Notes: generated from the letters alone by a model not told the origin. Positions 33,448 to 46,227 are shown, counted from the first letter of the stretch. The stretch: DNA of 64,000 bases from Pyrus communis (GCF_963583255.1 NC_084815.1:15051724-15115723); one strand, 5' to 3'. Made by a program: numbers and translations.

Positions 33448-36400
33448 AGAGTGTATGTCGAGAACTCCCAACTTGCGTATGATGGATGAGAAAGCCTCTT
33501 TTCCTAATGCCTTTGTGAATACATCTGCAAGCTGGTTTGAAGAGGGAATGTATCTTGTGACAACTGATCCATCTTGTATCTTGTCTCGAACAAAGTGACA
33601 ATCAATCTCTATATGTCTAGTTCGTTCATGAAAAACTGGATTAGCAGCTATATGGAGCGCCGCTTTGTTGTCACAATGTAGCAAGGCCGGTTTTGGATGA
33701 AGCAAACCTAAATCCCTCAGAAGATATCGAAGCCATGACAGTTCACAACAAGTTCCAGTCATGGCTCTATATTCGGCCTCTGCTGATGATAAAGAAACGG
33801 TCTTTTGTCTCTTTGATCTCCAAGAGATCAACGAAGAGCCCAAAAAAACGCAATAACCTGTAGTTGACCTTCGTGTCGTAGGACATCCTGCCCAGTCTGA
33901 ATCACAATACGCGCTTAAGTTTAAGTTGTTTTGAGAAGAGAAAAACAAACCTTGTCCAGGCGTACTCTTCAAGTATTTCAGAATTCGGAGGGCTGCTTCC
34001 ATATGCGGTTGTCGTGGTTCATGCATGAATCGACTTAACACATGCACGGGATAAGTGATGTCCGGCCTTGTAATAGTTAAATAGATCAATCGCCCAACCA
34101 ACCTTCTATACTTTGCCGGATCTGTAAGCAACACACCAGTGTTAGAAAGTTTAACATTCTGCTCCATAGGAAACTCCACTGGGCGAGCTCCCAAAAGACC
34201 ACTATCTTTCAAAATTTCTAAAGCGTATTTTTGCTGAGAAATAAAGATCCCTTTCTTTGACTGTGAAACCTCTATTCCCAGAAAGTACTTCAAGTTACCA
34301 AGATCCTTGATTTTGAAGTGACCATGAAGAAATCTTTTAAGAGCATTAATTCCTTCAGGATCATTGCCAGTGATCAAAATATCGTCAACATAGATCAGGA
34401 GAGCTGTAAAGGATTGCCCTTGCTGCCTCGTAAATAAGGAATAATCTGCCTTTGATTGAATATAACCAGCGGATTTGATTGCTTCTGAAAACTTTGCAAA
34501 CCATTGCCGGGAAGCTTGCTTCAAGCCATAGAGGGATTTATTAAGGCGACATACGATATTCTCCCCCTGTCGCCGAAGACCAGGAGGAGGGGTCATATAG
34601 ATTTCTTCATGAAGATCACCATGAAGAAAAGCGTTATGGACATCGAGTTGGTGGAGAGACCAGTCTCGGGCAGCAGCAAGGGCTAATAAACAACGAACAG
34701 TGACCATCTTAGCAGTAGGGGAAAAGGTATCGTGATAATCAACACCTTCAAGTTGAGTGTAACCCTTGGCGACGAGGCGAGCCTTATAACGTTCAATAGA
34801 ACCATCAGAACGATGTTTGATCTTATACACCCAACGACAACCAATGGGAGCTTTGCCGGCAGGGAGAGGAGTGAGTGTCCAAGTATTAGTGGCTTCCAAA
34901 GCACTCAGTTCAGAGTCCATGGCAGCTTGCCAATGGGAATGAAGAGCAGCCTGAGCATAAGTGTGAGGTTCAACCTGCTGACTGATAGAAGCAAGGAAAG
35001 ATTGTTGTCGAGGTGAGAAACGATGATAAGTGAGAAAATTAGCAAGAGGATACCTTGTACCGGTGGGAGGACCTGTCGACGAAGAGGATGAATCCATTGG
35101 TTGGGTAGAAGGCAAAGTAGGGCAAACATAATCACTGAAGCGAGCTGGAGGAGCTGAGCGACGATCAGAGCGGCGAAGCACGGGTGCAGAGGGCACGGAA
35201 GGTTCGGGAGGCACGGGCGCTGGGAGCGCTGATATGGCAGGAGCAGGGACAGAGAGAGATGTAGCATCGGATGCGGGAGAAAAAGACTCAACAGGTGACA
35301 CGGGAGAAAGAATGGGTGCGGAAGGGGATGCGGAGGGATCAGTGTAGTCAAGAAGGGGTTGAGGTAAGACAGGTCCGGGAAGCTGGTCATCAGAGATGGA
35401 GTGATGTTGGTAAGGGAAAATATGCTCGTGGAAAATGACATCACGGCTGGTAAAAAACTTATGGGTGGTGAGGTCGTAGAGTTTATAGGCCTTTTGACCA
35501 ACAGGATACCCTAGAAAAACACACTTATGAGCACGGGGAGCAAACTTATGAGAAATGTGAGTATTTGTGGCATAGGCAAGACATCCAAAGACTCGTAGGT
35601 GGGAATAGGTAGGGGATTTGGAATAGAGACGTTCAAAAGGTGTAGTGTTGGAAAGAATTTTGGTAGGGAGACGATTAATAAGGTGAATTGTTGTGAGCAC
35701 ACATTCACCCCAAAAACGAAGTGGTAGGTTGGCTTGGAAACGCAAACTACGGGCTGTTTCAAGGATGTGATGATGCTTGCGTTCTACAACCCCATTTTGT
35801 TGGGGCGTATAAACGCAAGAGTGTTGGTATATGACACCGTGGTCTTGGAAAAAATCACGAAGGGAGAAAAATTCACCTCCATTGTCCACACGGATTTGAC
35901 AAACAAGTGTATTAAATTGAGTACGAACATAAGAGAAAAAATTCTTAAGGAGGTGTTGGGTCTCATTTTTGTGATGCATAAGAAAGATCCATGTGAAACG
36001 AGAATAATCATCTACTATGGTCAAAAAATATTTGGCTCCACAAGTAGAGGCAATTTTATAAGGACCCCAAATGTCACAATGAATCAAATCAAAAGGTTTC
36101 TTGGTTGAAATGGTACTAACACCAAAAGGTAAACGACTTTGCTTGGCTAATGGACAAACATCGCAAGCATTATTAGACTGAAAAGGAAAATGTAACATGT
36201 TTTTGGACATAAAATCTAATCTAGATGATGACAAATGACCTAAACGTCGATGCCACAACTCTGTAGGTGATAGAACCATGTTGCAGTAATGCCTTGAGGT
36301 GCCATCTTGGACAGGGGCCAACGCCACCAAATAGTAGAGTCCTCCCCGTTGCTTACCCAAACCAATCGTCCTCTTCGTGGTCAGGTCCTGCAAAATACAC

Positions 36401-37752
36401 CAAGTGGGAAAAAAGGTGACGGAACAATTTAATCCTCCAGTAATTCGACTCACGGACATCAAATCCACATTAAAAGTAGGCACACACAACACATCTCGTA
36501 GTAAAAAGGTAGAACTTAAAGGTAAATCTCCAGTTGCTACAATAGATGCTTGTTCTCCACTTGGCAATAAAACTGGCAGCATATTAGAATTTTTCACACT
36601 ATTAGTGAGCAGTTTCGGTGAGGAGGTGATATGGTCCGTCGCACCACTATCGATAATCCATCGATGGAGATGCGAAGGATTTTTTGACAAACCTTTGGTA
36701 GTGGTGGCAGCATTGGCTTGAGGGACAGCAGATGCATTATCTTTGCCATTCATGATACTGAGAATTTGTTGAAATTGAGAATCTGATAAACCTGACATCA
36801 CGGACTGCATTTCTTGCACAGAAGGTCCTTCAGAGGAAACTATGTTAGCTGATGAAGAGCCGGTGTCTCGCTTGAAGCGATTCCCACCACGGGGATTAGA
36901 TTTGTTGGTCTTATGAAGACGATGCCCAGGTGGGTATCCATGCAACTGGTAGCAAGTATCAATAGTGTGGTAATCTTGATCGCAGTGCGTACAATGCATG
37001 GGTTTGCGAGTGAAAGAACCTGAGGACTTGGAATGGTGGCCCTGGCGAACTGCCATGGCTGCCGTTGCAGTGGTGGTGCGAGAAAGGCTCAAAGAGCGCT
37101 GTTTCTCCTCCTGTGAGATTGAGGAGTAAGCTTGACGTACAGTAGGCAAGGGATTCATCAAGAGGATTTGTCCTCGAACAGCACTATATGAATCATTGAG
37201 TCCCATAAGGAACTGCATCAACCTGTTCCTTTCATTTTGAGCACCGCATGTGCATGAGGATGAATCACTGTAGGAAGACAACTCGTCCCACAGACTCTTC
37301 AACTTGGTATAGTAGGCTGCAATAGAGAGTTGATCTTGAGAAAGACACGAAATATCCCGCTGCAATTGAAAAATCCGAGGGGCATTACTTTGGGAGTATC
37401 ATTCTTCCAATTCGTCCCAAATCTCATGAGCGCTAGTCATGTGGAGGATGCTGTCTGAAATATCTGAATCGATTGAGTTGATGATCCAGGCAACAATCAT
37501 GTCGTTGCATCTCTTCCATGCAGCATGATCGTTCGGCTGGGTTTTTGCTGATGGTTGTGGAACAGTGCCATCAACAAAACCAATCTTGTTTTTAGCACTC
37601 AAGGAAATCTTCATGGCTCGGGACCAGGTGGAATAGTTGTCCCCATTAAGGGGTTTCGAGACCAGCACCATAGCTGGGTGGTCTGAATGATGAATGAACA
37701 GTGGATTGGAAGCATCAGGCTTGCTTTCGCTCGAAGTTCGATCATCGGCCAT
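33439..37752 (-). CDS. Copia gag-pol polyprotein, interrupted by one stop codon
   Basis: One frame of 1438 codons from MADDRTSS at 37752 to the stop at 33439, with a single in-frame TGA at 37399-37401 (codon 118). Reading continues in the same frame on both sides. Order: gag of the UBN2 type (PLNGDNYSTWSRAM); zinc knuckle CTHCDQDYHTIDTC; protease WIIDSGATDH; GAG-preintegrase LWHRRLGHLS; integrase with HCDIWGPY, VDDYSRFTW and VDNGGEF; then reverse transcriptase with WVYKIK, HQLDVHNAFLHGDL and YVDDI; RNase H with CDSDWAG and SSAEAEYRAM. All catalytic motifs are intact. The TGA is consistent with a CGA-to-TGA change at a methylated C. A longer upstream frame from 37812 adds 20 residues unlike gag, so 37752 is preferred. 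Confidence 0.93.
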
Positions 37753-37844
37753 GATCAATGGAAAAAAAAAAACACGCTGCTTGTGATGAACAGCGGCAAA
37801 GAGAAACAACAACAGAAAAAAAAAAGAACTAGGGTTTTGGCCTA

Positions 37845-37857
37845 GCTCTTGATACCA
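37845..37857 (-). promoter_or_regulatory. Primer binding site of the copia element
   Basis: The minus strand reads TGGTATCAAGAGC directly after the 5' LTR, close to the initiator tRNA-Met complement used by plant copia elements. Confidence 0.8.
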
Positions 37858-38062
37858 TGTAAAAATATATTCGACTATATTGAATTAATTCAAAAAGAGA
37901 TACAAAAGGCTTTATATATCGACTCATTCTCTTGGAAGAGAATTAACCTAGCCTACAATCTAGCTATACAGGAAAGGAAGATTTTGTACATATCAATTAC
38001 AGATTTTGTTTCCTATTCTAAGCCAAGATATCAGTCATCTTGATATCATTGACTTCTCAACA
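37858..38062 (-). repeat. 5' LTR of the copia element
   Basis: 205 bases, no difference seen from 33227-33431. Confidence 0.95.
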
Positions 38063-38067
38063 ACCCT

Positions 38068-39339
38068 AGCTGTTAATCTGGGTGTTACTTAATTTTTATG
38101 GCCTGAACTTCGGTATTGTGTTTAGTTACCATAATTAGTGAGCTTTCGTATATAGTCTAGTCTTTACCTTCTTCGCGCCTAACCAATATTTTTATTTCAT
38201 ATATACATGAATGCTATAGCTCACTTTCGGTTTGTTTTGCTCACTCAATGTCGCTTTGCTCATCATGAATTCTATGTTATTAGATGTTTGCAATCATCCC
38301 GCTATTTACTTGTTTATTTGGGAAATTTTTATGATGCTCTAGAGTATCAGATATTTTTGATTTTTTAACTATTAAATCTTTAAACCAAGATTTAATAGGT
38401 AAAAAACCACATCCTATACTCCTAACCATCATATAATTTTTGTGTTTTTTCTTTTCAGTTTAAAAGCATGCATACCCTTTGTTTGACACATACGGTGTTG
38501 CAAGTTCTATTTATAACTAGGGAAATATGACTCCAACTCCAAGGAACGGTTTTAACCCTATTCATGTAGTTGGCTACAAAATATAGCAAGAGAAATCCTA
38601 TACACATTCTTAATTTGTCATTCATCACTTCTTGTAGTGTAAGTACTTTAAAACAATTAAAATCTTGATAGTTTAAAGTGCGTCGAGATGACAAATGAAA
38701 GAGTGTGAATATCACACCAGTTACCAAAACATATAGTGAAATCAACTTCGTTGTTGCCGAGGGCTTTCTTGCTAGCGATATGTGCCCTGAACTTAAGTTC
38801 AGCTGCAAATCTTTTTCGCCTACCAAAGCTAGTTAGTTACTGTATATTATAATAATTAAGTAGATTTCTAGGGTTAGGTTGTTTGGTGGAAGCAGAAAGG
38901 ATAAAATGAATACGACCAAGGGGAGATTTGAGACACACTTTGTGATGGCTGACTCTAAAGATAACGATATTAGCAGAGACAGTGGTCAGCAATGGTGGGT
39001 CATTTTTGCATGTGGCCATGTCCGGTGTTCTTGTACCTAAACCTAGGGGAGCGACCAGATCCTCCAGGAATATTTTTGTGCATCTAGCTACACGTGAATC
39101 TCAAAGTCTTGTAAACTCGAGAAGCTCTAGTACTTGTACCTTTACACTCGAGAAGCTCCAGTAGGTTTACTGTTCTTCTAGACCCAGGGTTTAAAGTAAA
39201 TGGTGGTCGCCCCCTTGCGATCATTTATCTAACCAAACAATAAAAAAGACGGTTTTAGATAAACAAAAGGCTTCTCTATTTTGGTTCGAGATCCAGGATT
39301 TTCGGTTTAGGTATTGTTTTGGGCTTACTTTTGGAACTT
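38068..39339. other. Intergenic, right flank of the copia element
   Basis: Continues the interrupted locus after ACCCT. No gene supported. Confidence 0.4.
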
Positions 39340-39457
39340 GTTTCCTTACTTTACTTTTGTAATGGGGTACAGTGTTGTGGATTGTCTTCGGACTTTTCTC
39401 ACTTTGTATTAGTGTGTTCTATTTTTAATAAAATTAGTTGTTTGACAAAAAAAAAAT
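39340..39457 (+). mobile_element. Possible LINE 3' end with poly-A
   Basis: TTTGTATTAGTGTGTTC, TTTTTAATAAAATTAGTTGT and TTTGACAAAAAAAAA are typical of plant L1 3' ends: an AATAAAA signal close to a poly-A tail. No ORF is preserved upstream. Confidence 0.35.
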
Positions 39458-40400
39458 AAAGATAAACAATAGGCTTCTGATCAATCGGATAGCTTGAATA
39501 CTAACCAAACAAATCTATCCATTAAACTAATGGGCAAAAGCTTTAGTGCATTCAAGTTAAGTAAAAAATCTTTCAATTTATTTACTCATTCCTACTTTTG
39601 TTGTTGCCTTTTAGTGATCAAGTTGTTTTGATTATGAATCATTAAATCTAGTAAACAATAATAATAATAATCACTTCATTCATATTGTGGTTCTAGATGG
39701 TTAGTAAACATGGTTCCTTGAGTATTGTATTGGGCCTCAATGATTCTTGGCCGAGTGGCCGAACTCCATGTTGGCTTAGACTTTTCTTTCAGTCGCATTT
39801 CTTCCCTTTAGTAGGCTTCGAGGCCTTCCTTGTCACTGGTAATATGCCTTGTTCCTAGATGGGTGATAAACAATGTGCTGCCTGCCCAATTCATTCACCA
39901 TGCGCTCCATACCCGATGTCCACACATATTTGCTTTTTAATATAAACTTTTGGTGCAAGTATTTGCTTTCCAATGATACGTGTGTGGTGTTCCTTGGAAT
40001 TCTGATCTGTCCCCGCAGCACCATGTGTGGAGGAATTCTTTGGTTGGTGTTCTGAATGTTAATTGGTTGCAGGCAAAGTTACTTGAAACTTTTAGTTTTT
40101 GCATGCAGGAAATGTCATTTACTAACTACTTTGATTCCGATGCGGCTTGGAATTGTTTGTCAGAGTTTCAGAGTCCTACCTGCGTAGTTGTAAGCATACA
40201 AATCGTTGTTGCCATATCCATCCTTCTAATATGGCAATATCGTATTTGTATTAAACTTGGGTGCAATAACGGTATCGTAATTGAGTTGATTTTTCAGAAA
40301 ATCAATAAAAACACCTAAAATTATACACTTTTAATCATCAAGATATAAAAATATTATAATTTTCAAAATATACATAGAGATGATCAGGATCATCAGGTCA
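39458..40400. other. Intergenic, nothing recognised
   Basis: Several short open frames, none resembling a known family. Confidence 0.35.
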
Positions 40401-40429
40401 CTAGATAAAAAATAAAGTTAAAATCTTCT

Positions 40430-41035
40430 TCACACTAAAGAAAGTGGTCCAGGAAGACAAATAAAAAAGACGTGCAGCAAGTGTGGTCCATGAAAAAGCA
40501 AAAGACACCAAAATAAAGAAATTTCACATTCAGAAACAGTTTGACAATCATTTCCTGAAACAGACACAATAACACCTGCATACAAAGAAACATATAGAGC
40601 AAACCTTCCAAGTTTTTTAACATCCTTTGTAAACTTCTATCTTTTATAAATTTTTATAGTATCAATAAAAGAGCAAGTGTACATATTCAAGAATTCTTCA
40701 GTCTTAAGTAAGTTTTCTTTATTTCTTTCTTTTAGTGTGTTTGTTTAATTAGACTTCTCGTCCAAAACATGGAAATACTATTGTAGTTATATTATTAACT
40801 TGCTAAACTGACGATCATATTTTGTTCGAGCATTCTGTTATAGTTGAATGTTTGCCATACAAATAACTAGACATTAACCAGAATACCTCTGAGTACAGCC
40901 TTATAGCCTTATACTTGCAGGTGAGTGGTCATGCTTAAACATGTCAAGTTCCAAAACATGGTTTTATGTGTAGTTGTTATAATGGTCATCCAACTATTTA
41001 ACCGAGTCTTTTCTCTGAATTTAGTATCAGAGCCA
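40430..41035 (+). promoter_or_regulatory. Possible caulimovirid intergenic region with tRNA-Met primer site
   Basis: A segment rich in GAAGACAA, AAAGACG and GTGGTCCA words precedes a TATA-like TTATAAAT (40643-40650), an AATAAA (40664-40669), and, at 41021-41035, TTAGTATCAGAGCCA, one or two bases off the tRNA-Met complement. This order (promoter, polyadenylation signal, primer site) is what plant pararetroviruses have in their intergenic region. A pol fragment follows at 41228. Alternative: an unrelated LTR remnant. Confidence 0.35.
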
Positions 41036-41227
41036 AGTTTAGTATTTTAATAGATATAAGTATAATAATAAAGTACCTTGAGGACGAAAGTTATCAACAC
41101 AAATGATATCACACACTCATTTATCTTGCATGAACATTGTATATTATTATCCTACATGAACATTGTATTTAATTCCTAATTTAGGAAGAAAAATAGGAGT
41201 ATTACATATTAAACTAGTTAAACTGGG

Positions 41228-41535
41228 CAAAAGTATTTTAATAGTGAAGATATTAAATTAGTTCAAAATATAAAGCAATAAATTATTAAGCTTAAACCAT
41301 TAACATTCCCATTAGATAATAGTTACAAAATAATTGAAACAGATGCATCATCACCATGATGGCCATGAATATTATACCAGAAAAAGTATAAGAATTCACC
41401 AAAAGTTTGATGAACAAGTTTGTAGATATGCATCAGGAAAATTTAGTGACATACAGTCAAGATTACGGGGAACAGATTTAGAAATTTTAGGCATAATTAA
41501 CTCACTTAAAACATTTTGTTTATTTTCAGATTAAA
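41228..41535 (+). pseudogene. Endogenous caulimovirid fragment: end of RT and start of RNase H
   Basis: In one frame the DNA reads a basic Lys/Ile/Leu-rich stretch leading to KIIETDASS at about 41325-41350, the RNase H start motif of Caulimoviridae. A change of frame follows, and then QVCRYASGKF and an LGIINSLKTF stretch, also RNase H. At least two stop codons and one frameshift break it, so it is a dead remnant about 100 codons long. No movement protein, coat protein or complete RT was found. Ty3/gypsy RNase H is the main alternative; the CRYASGKF wording favours a pararetrovirus. Confidence 0.6.
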
Positions 41536-42296
41536 CCTTTAATATAAGGTGGCGCACGAAAAAAGTTGTAGAAGAACTAAAACCTTCAACAACTCCTCAC
41601 ATCATACAAATTTGGAATAAAGTCTAACAAATTAGATACAACACCATGTAAATAGTTATTAGGGCACAACTCCAACACACCATTTCATGCCTTTTTATTT
41701 TTATGCGCCATTCTCTATATCATTTTACAAATTAACTATTTCAATTTTTTCTTTTTTTCTTTTTTAAATTTATGGGTGCAGGAAAAAAAATAATAGTGAC
41801 CAAACAAGTTTTCTAAATACGGTAACTAATCTCTTATTCATGTGGAAGTATACAATAAATTCAAATTGCATTCAAGTTTCAAATATTAAAAAAAAAAATC
41901 CATTTTTATCAATTCTACAAGCATCACACCCGTCTCAAAGTGAAAAGGTTGAAGTACAAGATTAAGGTAACATTTTTTACTATTTAATTTCGTAAACATG
42001 AGTATAATTTGTTAACTCAAACTTGACAAATTATTTATCTTACAGTATTCTTTATGTAACTGGAGTAGAAGTATTGTTATGGGCAAATTGTCAAAGTTAA
42101 AGGTATTTGGTTTAAACTTATGTTGCTATAACTTTTAATAACACATTCAAATGTTAAATTATACATATTAATGATTTCACAATATAAACACCTTCTCATA
42201 ATAGAATTTCAGTTGACATTTGTAATGTTTTGTTCATATTATAATTTTTCTTTTCCAAAGATAGACTTTATTAAATTCTAATGGAAATGTTTAGAC
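41536..42296. other. Intergenic, nothing recognised
   Basis: Very AT-rich. May contain more decayed caulimovirid sequence, but none could be read. Confidence 0.35.
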
Positions 42297-42440
42297 CACT
42301 CAGTATTACAATCTGGTGGGATTCCTCTGCACTTGAAAGTGAGAGGTCTTAGGTACAAATCTCGTGGATGATGAATTCAATATCAAATTAGGTTACCCAT
42401 TGTGTGGCTCAGCCAAACACCCTCTTATTGGAAACAAAAC
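42297..42440 (+). mobile_element. tRNA-derived SINE, second family
   Basis: Reads AAGTGAGAGGTCTTAGGTAC with a box-B-like GGTACAAATCTCGTGG, then a body with CCATTGTGTGGCTCAGCC and an A-rich end. The head resembles tRNA-derived plant SINEs; the body differs from the copies at 23-25 kb. Confidence 0.6.
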
Positions 42441-42577
42441 AGAAAATATGATTTGTTGATAACATTATTAGAAATTACAAACTACTAATAATATTAAGGA
42501 TAATGCAAATAAAAATGAAAAATATTAAATGAGCAAGAATTTACTAACAGATGGATGATAAAGGCTTGCAAGGTCGT

Positions 42578-44117
42578 TGTTGGGGCCCAAAAATATCACA
42601 CACCAATCCAACTACATTTCAAGACCCAATTGTCATGTAAGCCTTAATTCATGCCCAAACATATGCCAGGGTGTGGGATCGATAAGGAAATACATTTACA
42701 GACATACCATGCCATGGTAATTAAACTGGATATTCACATAAAGCACGCCATGCATGCCTATTCATCGCATCAAGCTTCCTCATGCTAAGCCCAAGTTACA
42801 TATTCGGGGCTTGTTAAATTGTGGCATGGATGGTTATGGAAGGCTATTGGGCCTACGCGGAATCGGGGTTATGGAAGACTTTGGGCGCTTAGGGGCCCAA
42901 AGATCCAAGCCCATATCTTTTGCATTTTACGCAAGCAACATTGAGAGAGAACTAGCCTAGTTTACCTTTTTCCCTAGCAAGCCAAACCTCTTAGTTAAGA
43001 CTAAACTAGATTCCTGCACTAAATGTATGCTAATCCTAGCAATTCAGCCATTTAATGCTGACTTTCCTTTCCCAGCTTGCATAGACAACCAACGTGTGAA
43101 AGCCATAAGGCGCGCTACCAGAAGTAGGGCTTACGGAAGGCTAGCCTGGGAAAGTTGAGCCTCAGGAAGAAGCAGTATGCATGCTTCAACAATCCAACTA
43201 TTTTACACCAAAAGGGAAATAGTATGAGGGCTAGGGAGAAAGGAAAAGGAAGACCAAGCCACAAAGGGAGATTCCTTTGAAGCCTAGAATATAACCCTTC
43301 ACTTACAAAATGAGGAAGATAAGTTATTAGAGAAAGAGGATAAAGTAACGCAGGGAGAGAAAACCACCCAGGAAATAAACCCAGAGAGTTCCATTCAGCC
43401 CATAAACATACTTCAAGTCTCAAGAATCATCATTTATGCAACCGTGGTAAATTTCACAGCTTTCCATTAAACATCTCTTCCATTAGAAGCCTTGTTATCA
43501 CTTTATGAAAACCCAAATCATCCAGCCAAGAATGCCATAAAACCATGCAAATCCCTTCTCTCTCATATTAAACCGATAATCTTTTAGCTTTCACACCACA
43601 CTTCACTTGAGCAAGTCATTGCCTTGATCAATCATGCTATCTTCTAGTCGTTGATATCACTGGGGTATTTCCGAAGACAAACTAACTCTTTCGAGATATT
43701 CCAAGACTTGGTACGAATCTGAACCAAGAGAGACAAGAGGATGTTCTCAAAGCCCAAGTCCACCTTGACCTAAAAGGTTCCCAATAGTTGCAATGTCCTT
43801 ATAATAGAAATTTAGCCTATACACTTATGCAGTAGTTCTTGTAGGCTTCTGTCACCATGATTCAACTATCACAATCAAAGTCCTTGCACTAGGGCTTTGA
43901 TTGCATTGAATGTAATGAGTGTTTCTCTCTAATATATTAATGTTATATGAAAATTGAGTTGTGAAAATGTTGATATTCTAGATGGAACGAGTTAGTAAAT
44001 TTATAGACTTGTTTAAGCCTTTTGGACGAGAATGAACAACTACTTTTTGTAGTTGCGTCATTTGATTGATAACTGATCATTTCAGTTGCAACGTCTGATT
44101 TGAATTCAAACTCATAG

Positions 44118-44159
<42 letters not shown>

Positions 44160-44174
44160 ATACGCGCGCGCGCG

Positions 44175-44210
<36 letters not shown>

Positions 44211-44427
44211 AGGGTTGGATTAATTTTGAGACCACAAGGCTCGGGTCCTCGTCTTAACTACTCTAATTATGGGTTGTATCCTAATTCATACCAAACTTTT
44301 TTCATCTATACTTAATTCAATATGTTAAGTCTAATGGTGTAAGATTTATAATTTGAATATGCAACAACCAATCCACCAATGCAGATTAAAATAAACTCAT
44401 GGTTTTTTTTCATTCAAAACTCCAACA
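42578..44427 (-). repeat. 3' LTR of the older copia element (boundaries inferred)
   Basis: On the minus strand it begins TGTTGGAGTTTTGAATG at 44427, right after a purine tract, and the only matching end is CCCCAACA at 42578, giving perfect TGTTGG...CCAACA ends over 1850 bases. GTCGT at 42573-42577 would be the left half of a target duplication. It includes a compound microsatellite. The 5' LTR is not in the window, so the outer boundary is an inference. Confidence 0.5.
44119..44209. repeat. Compound (TA)n-(GC)n-(CA)n-(TA)n microsatellite
   Basis: About 38 bases of TA, then CGCGCG, CACACA and TATATA runs in sequence. Confidence 0.95.
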
Positions 44428-44441
44428 ATACCCCACATTTT
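44428..44441 (-). promoter_or_regulatory. Polypurine tract of the older copia element
   Basis: The minus strand reads AAAATGTGGGGTAT directly before the LTR start TGTTGGAG, as in many plant copia elements. Confidence 0.6.
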
Positions 44442-44513
44442 GAATTGCAAAAATGCTTGCAATTTTTTTTAAATATATATAATAATAGTGGAGAGAGTTT
44501 GTCGAAATGATAT

Positions 44514-45637
44514 TGTTGACCCTAAAAATTACAAAACCTACGTGGCGCACAGGTCGAGTAACTAATGAGCTAACTACGTCCTTCGGTTGATACGGGGCGT
44601 GCCAACTTGTTGGCTGAGGAGTAAAATTTGTTGATGTTGCGTTGAGCGCGCTGCTGACTCCTTGATCTTGCAATTGCGGTCGAGGAAGGAACAAATCTCG
44701 GCCTTTGGGTTCTCGAGCATGAAGACAAGGCTGCTAGTTCTGCGAAGTTCACGAATCATCGGCGTCGGATTCGGTCAAAGTGATTATATTTGTAAGAGTA
44801 TAAGCACGTCGAATCGACACCAAATTATATGGACACAAGCACTCAAAGGAGATGTATGTCTGGATGGTAAATGTGGTTCGGCCGTCAGAATGCCGAACTC
44901 TGAAACTCACTTATGAGTATCCAATCATAAAATCACTCGGCGTTCAATGCGCCAAATGTCATAACTCGTAACACCTTACTTCGCCGAGAAGGCTAATAAG
45001 ATGACCTCTGCCAATAAGGATTCGAAAACCCTTCTCGACCGAGACTTAGATAGGTAACCAGTCGACCTCGACGCAATGCTGTTTATCCAAATTGAAGATG
45101 CTCATCGGTCGGCTGATTCCACGGCAATAGTGCTGTTTATCCAAACTAAAGATGTTCAGCGGTTGCCTTCACAGTGTTGTTTATCCAAACTGAAGATGTG
45201 TTGGCGAAAAAGAAAATAAAAAATCTCAAGATGTTTGAGAGGTTTGCGTAGGGCAATTATGTGTTGAATTGGAGAGGCTTTGAATAATGCACTCTGATCT
45301 CTATTTATAGCAACAAACCCTCTTTACAATCGAGTTGAAACCACACTCGAATTAGGAATCCTTATTCTGATCTAACTTTATCTCGACCAATCTTACTCTT
45401 ATTAGGACTTTGAACTCACCCCCCTTTTCAGGTCGTATTCATTGCCGACCAAGAATCCATTGCATTAGGTCCCCTTATCGTACTGGGACTTCGACCCATC
45501 ACTTCTTCTTGCAACAAGACTCGACCACCTTCACTGAATGACCCAGGACCGCCAGCCAGCCCATAGTATACTTGGAAAAGCCTTGGGCCGAACATAAATC
45601 TACGCTCGGCCCAATAATATTATTTTGGGTCCAAACA
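44514..45637 (-). repeat. 3' LTR of the Tat-like element
   Basis: Plus-strand reading starts TGTTGACCCTAAAAATTAC and ends TTGGGTCCAAACA, 1124 bases. Against the other LTR it shows roughly one change per ten bases over the first 115 bases, by eye. Confidence 0.9.
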
Positions 45638-45650
45638 TTGCCCCCTTGCT
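45638..45650 (-). promoter_or_regulatory. Polypurine tract of the Tat-like element
   Basis: The minus strand reads AGCAAGGGGGCAA directly before the 3' LTR. Confidence 0.75.
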
Positions 45651-46077
45651 TATGAGGTCTTCGGCCTAACACTCCTTAGCCGATTTTCGACCTTGAAGAA
45701 GTGAAATTAAATCCCACAAGATAACTACGGGATAATGAAAAGCTTCATACCCCATCCACCAAGCGTATTTATGAAGACCAATCGCACGATCCAAATCCTT
45801 CTGCACGTTTTGCCGCGTGTTAAACCTTCGGTTAACCTAACAGCCTTTAATCATGATCCTCGAACACATGCACCAGCCGAAACGTCTCTTCTGTATTAAT
45901 GCATTAAATCCGCCGCAACACACAATCATGCACCCTCAAAGCATGAAAAGCTCGATCTTATCTCTTAGATTCCCAAGATATCCATAACGATTAATGATTT
46001 CCCCGTCGATTTCGCCCTAAAATTTGAAAATCAAACACTTTTGAAGATTAAACGTTTGACCTTCCTCTCGAAATGCC

Positions 46078-46084
46078 TATAAAT
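46078..46084 (+). promoter_or_regulatory. TATA box of the antisense cargo gene
   Basis: CCTATAAATACC on the plus strand, about 150 bases before the ATG at 46228 and outside the LTR. It indicates that the cargo gene had its own promoter. Confidence 0.6.
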
Positions 46085-46227
46085 ACCTGAGTCCCTTCGA
46101 TTTGCATTTTACACCTTTAGAAACTTTGAAAATCCTCTCGCCATTTCTACCTTCAAAATCCCAGAAAATCTCAGGCTCTTAAACCAGCAATCCCTCCTTC
46201 AAACCTAAACAATTTCAATCTTCATCA

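Larger units (their letters stand above)
33222..38067 (-). mobile_element. Complete Ty1/copia retrotransposon with identical LTRs
   Basis: The element is 33227-38062 (4836 bases), minus strand, flanked by ACCCT at 33222-33226 and 38063-38067. The two 205-base LTRs show no difference by eye. The primer site abuts the 5' LTR, a polypurine tract abuts the 3' LTR, and one gag-pol reading frame fills the interior with a single stop codon. Identical LTRs mean a recent insertion. Because proteins can act in trans, the intact ends could still allow movement, but the stop likely blocks its own polyprotein. Confidence 0.95.

Noticed and set aside
34905..35501. 198-codon frame inside the copia element
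   Set aside because: Other-frame shadow of the gag-pol polyprotein.
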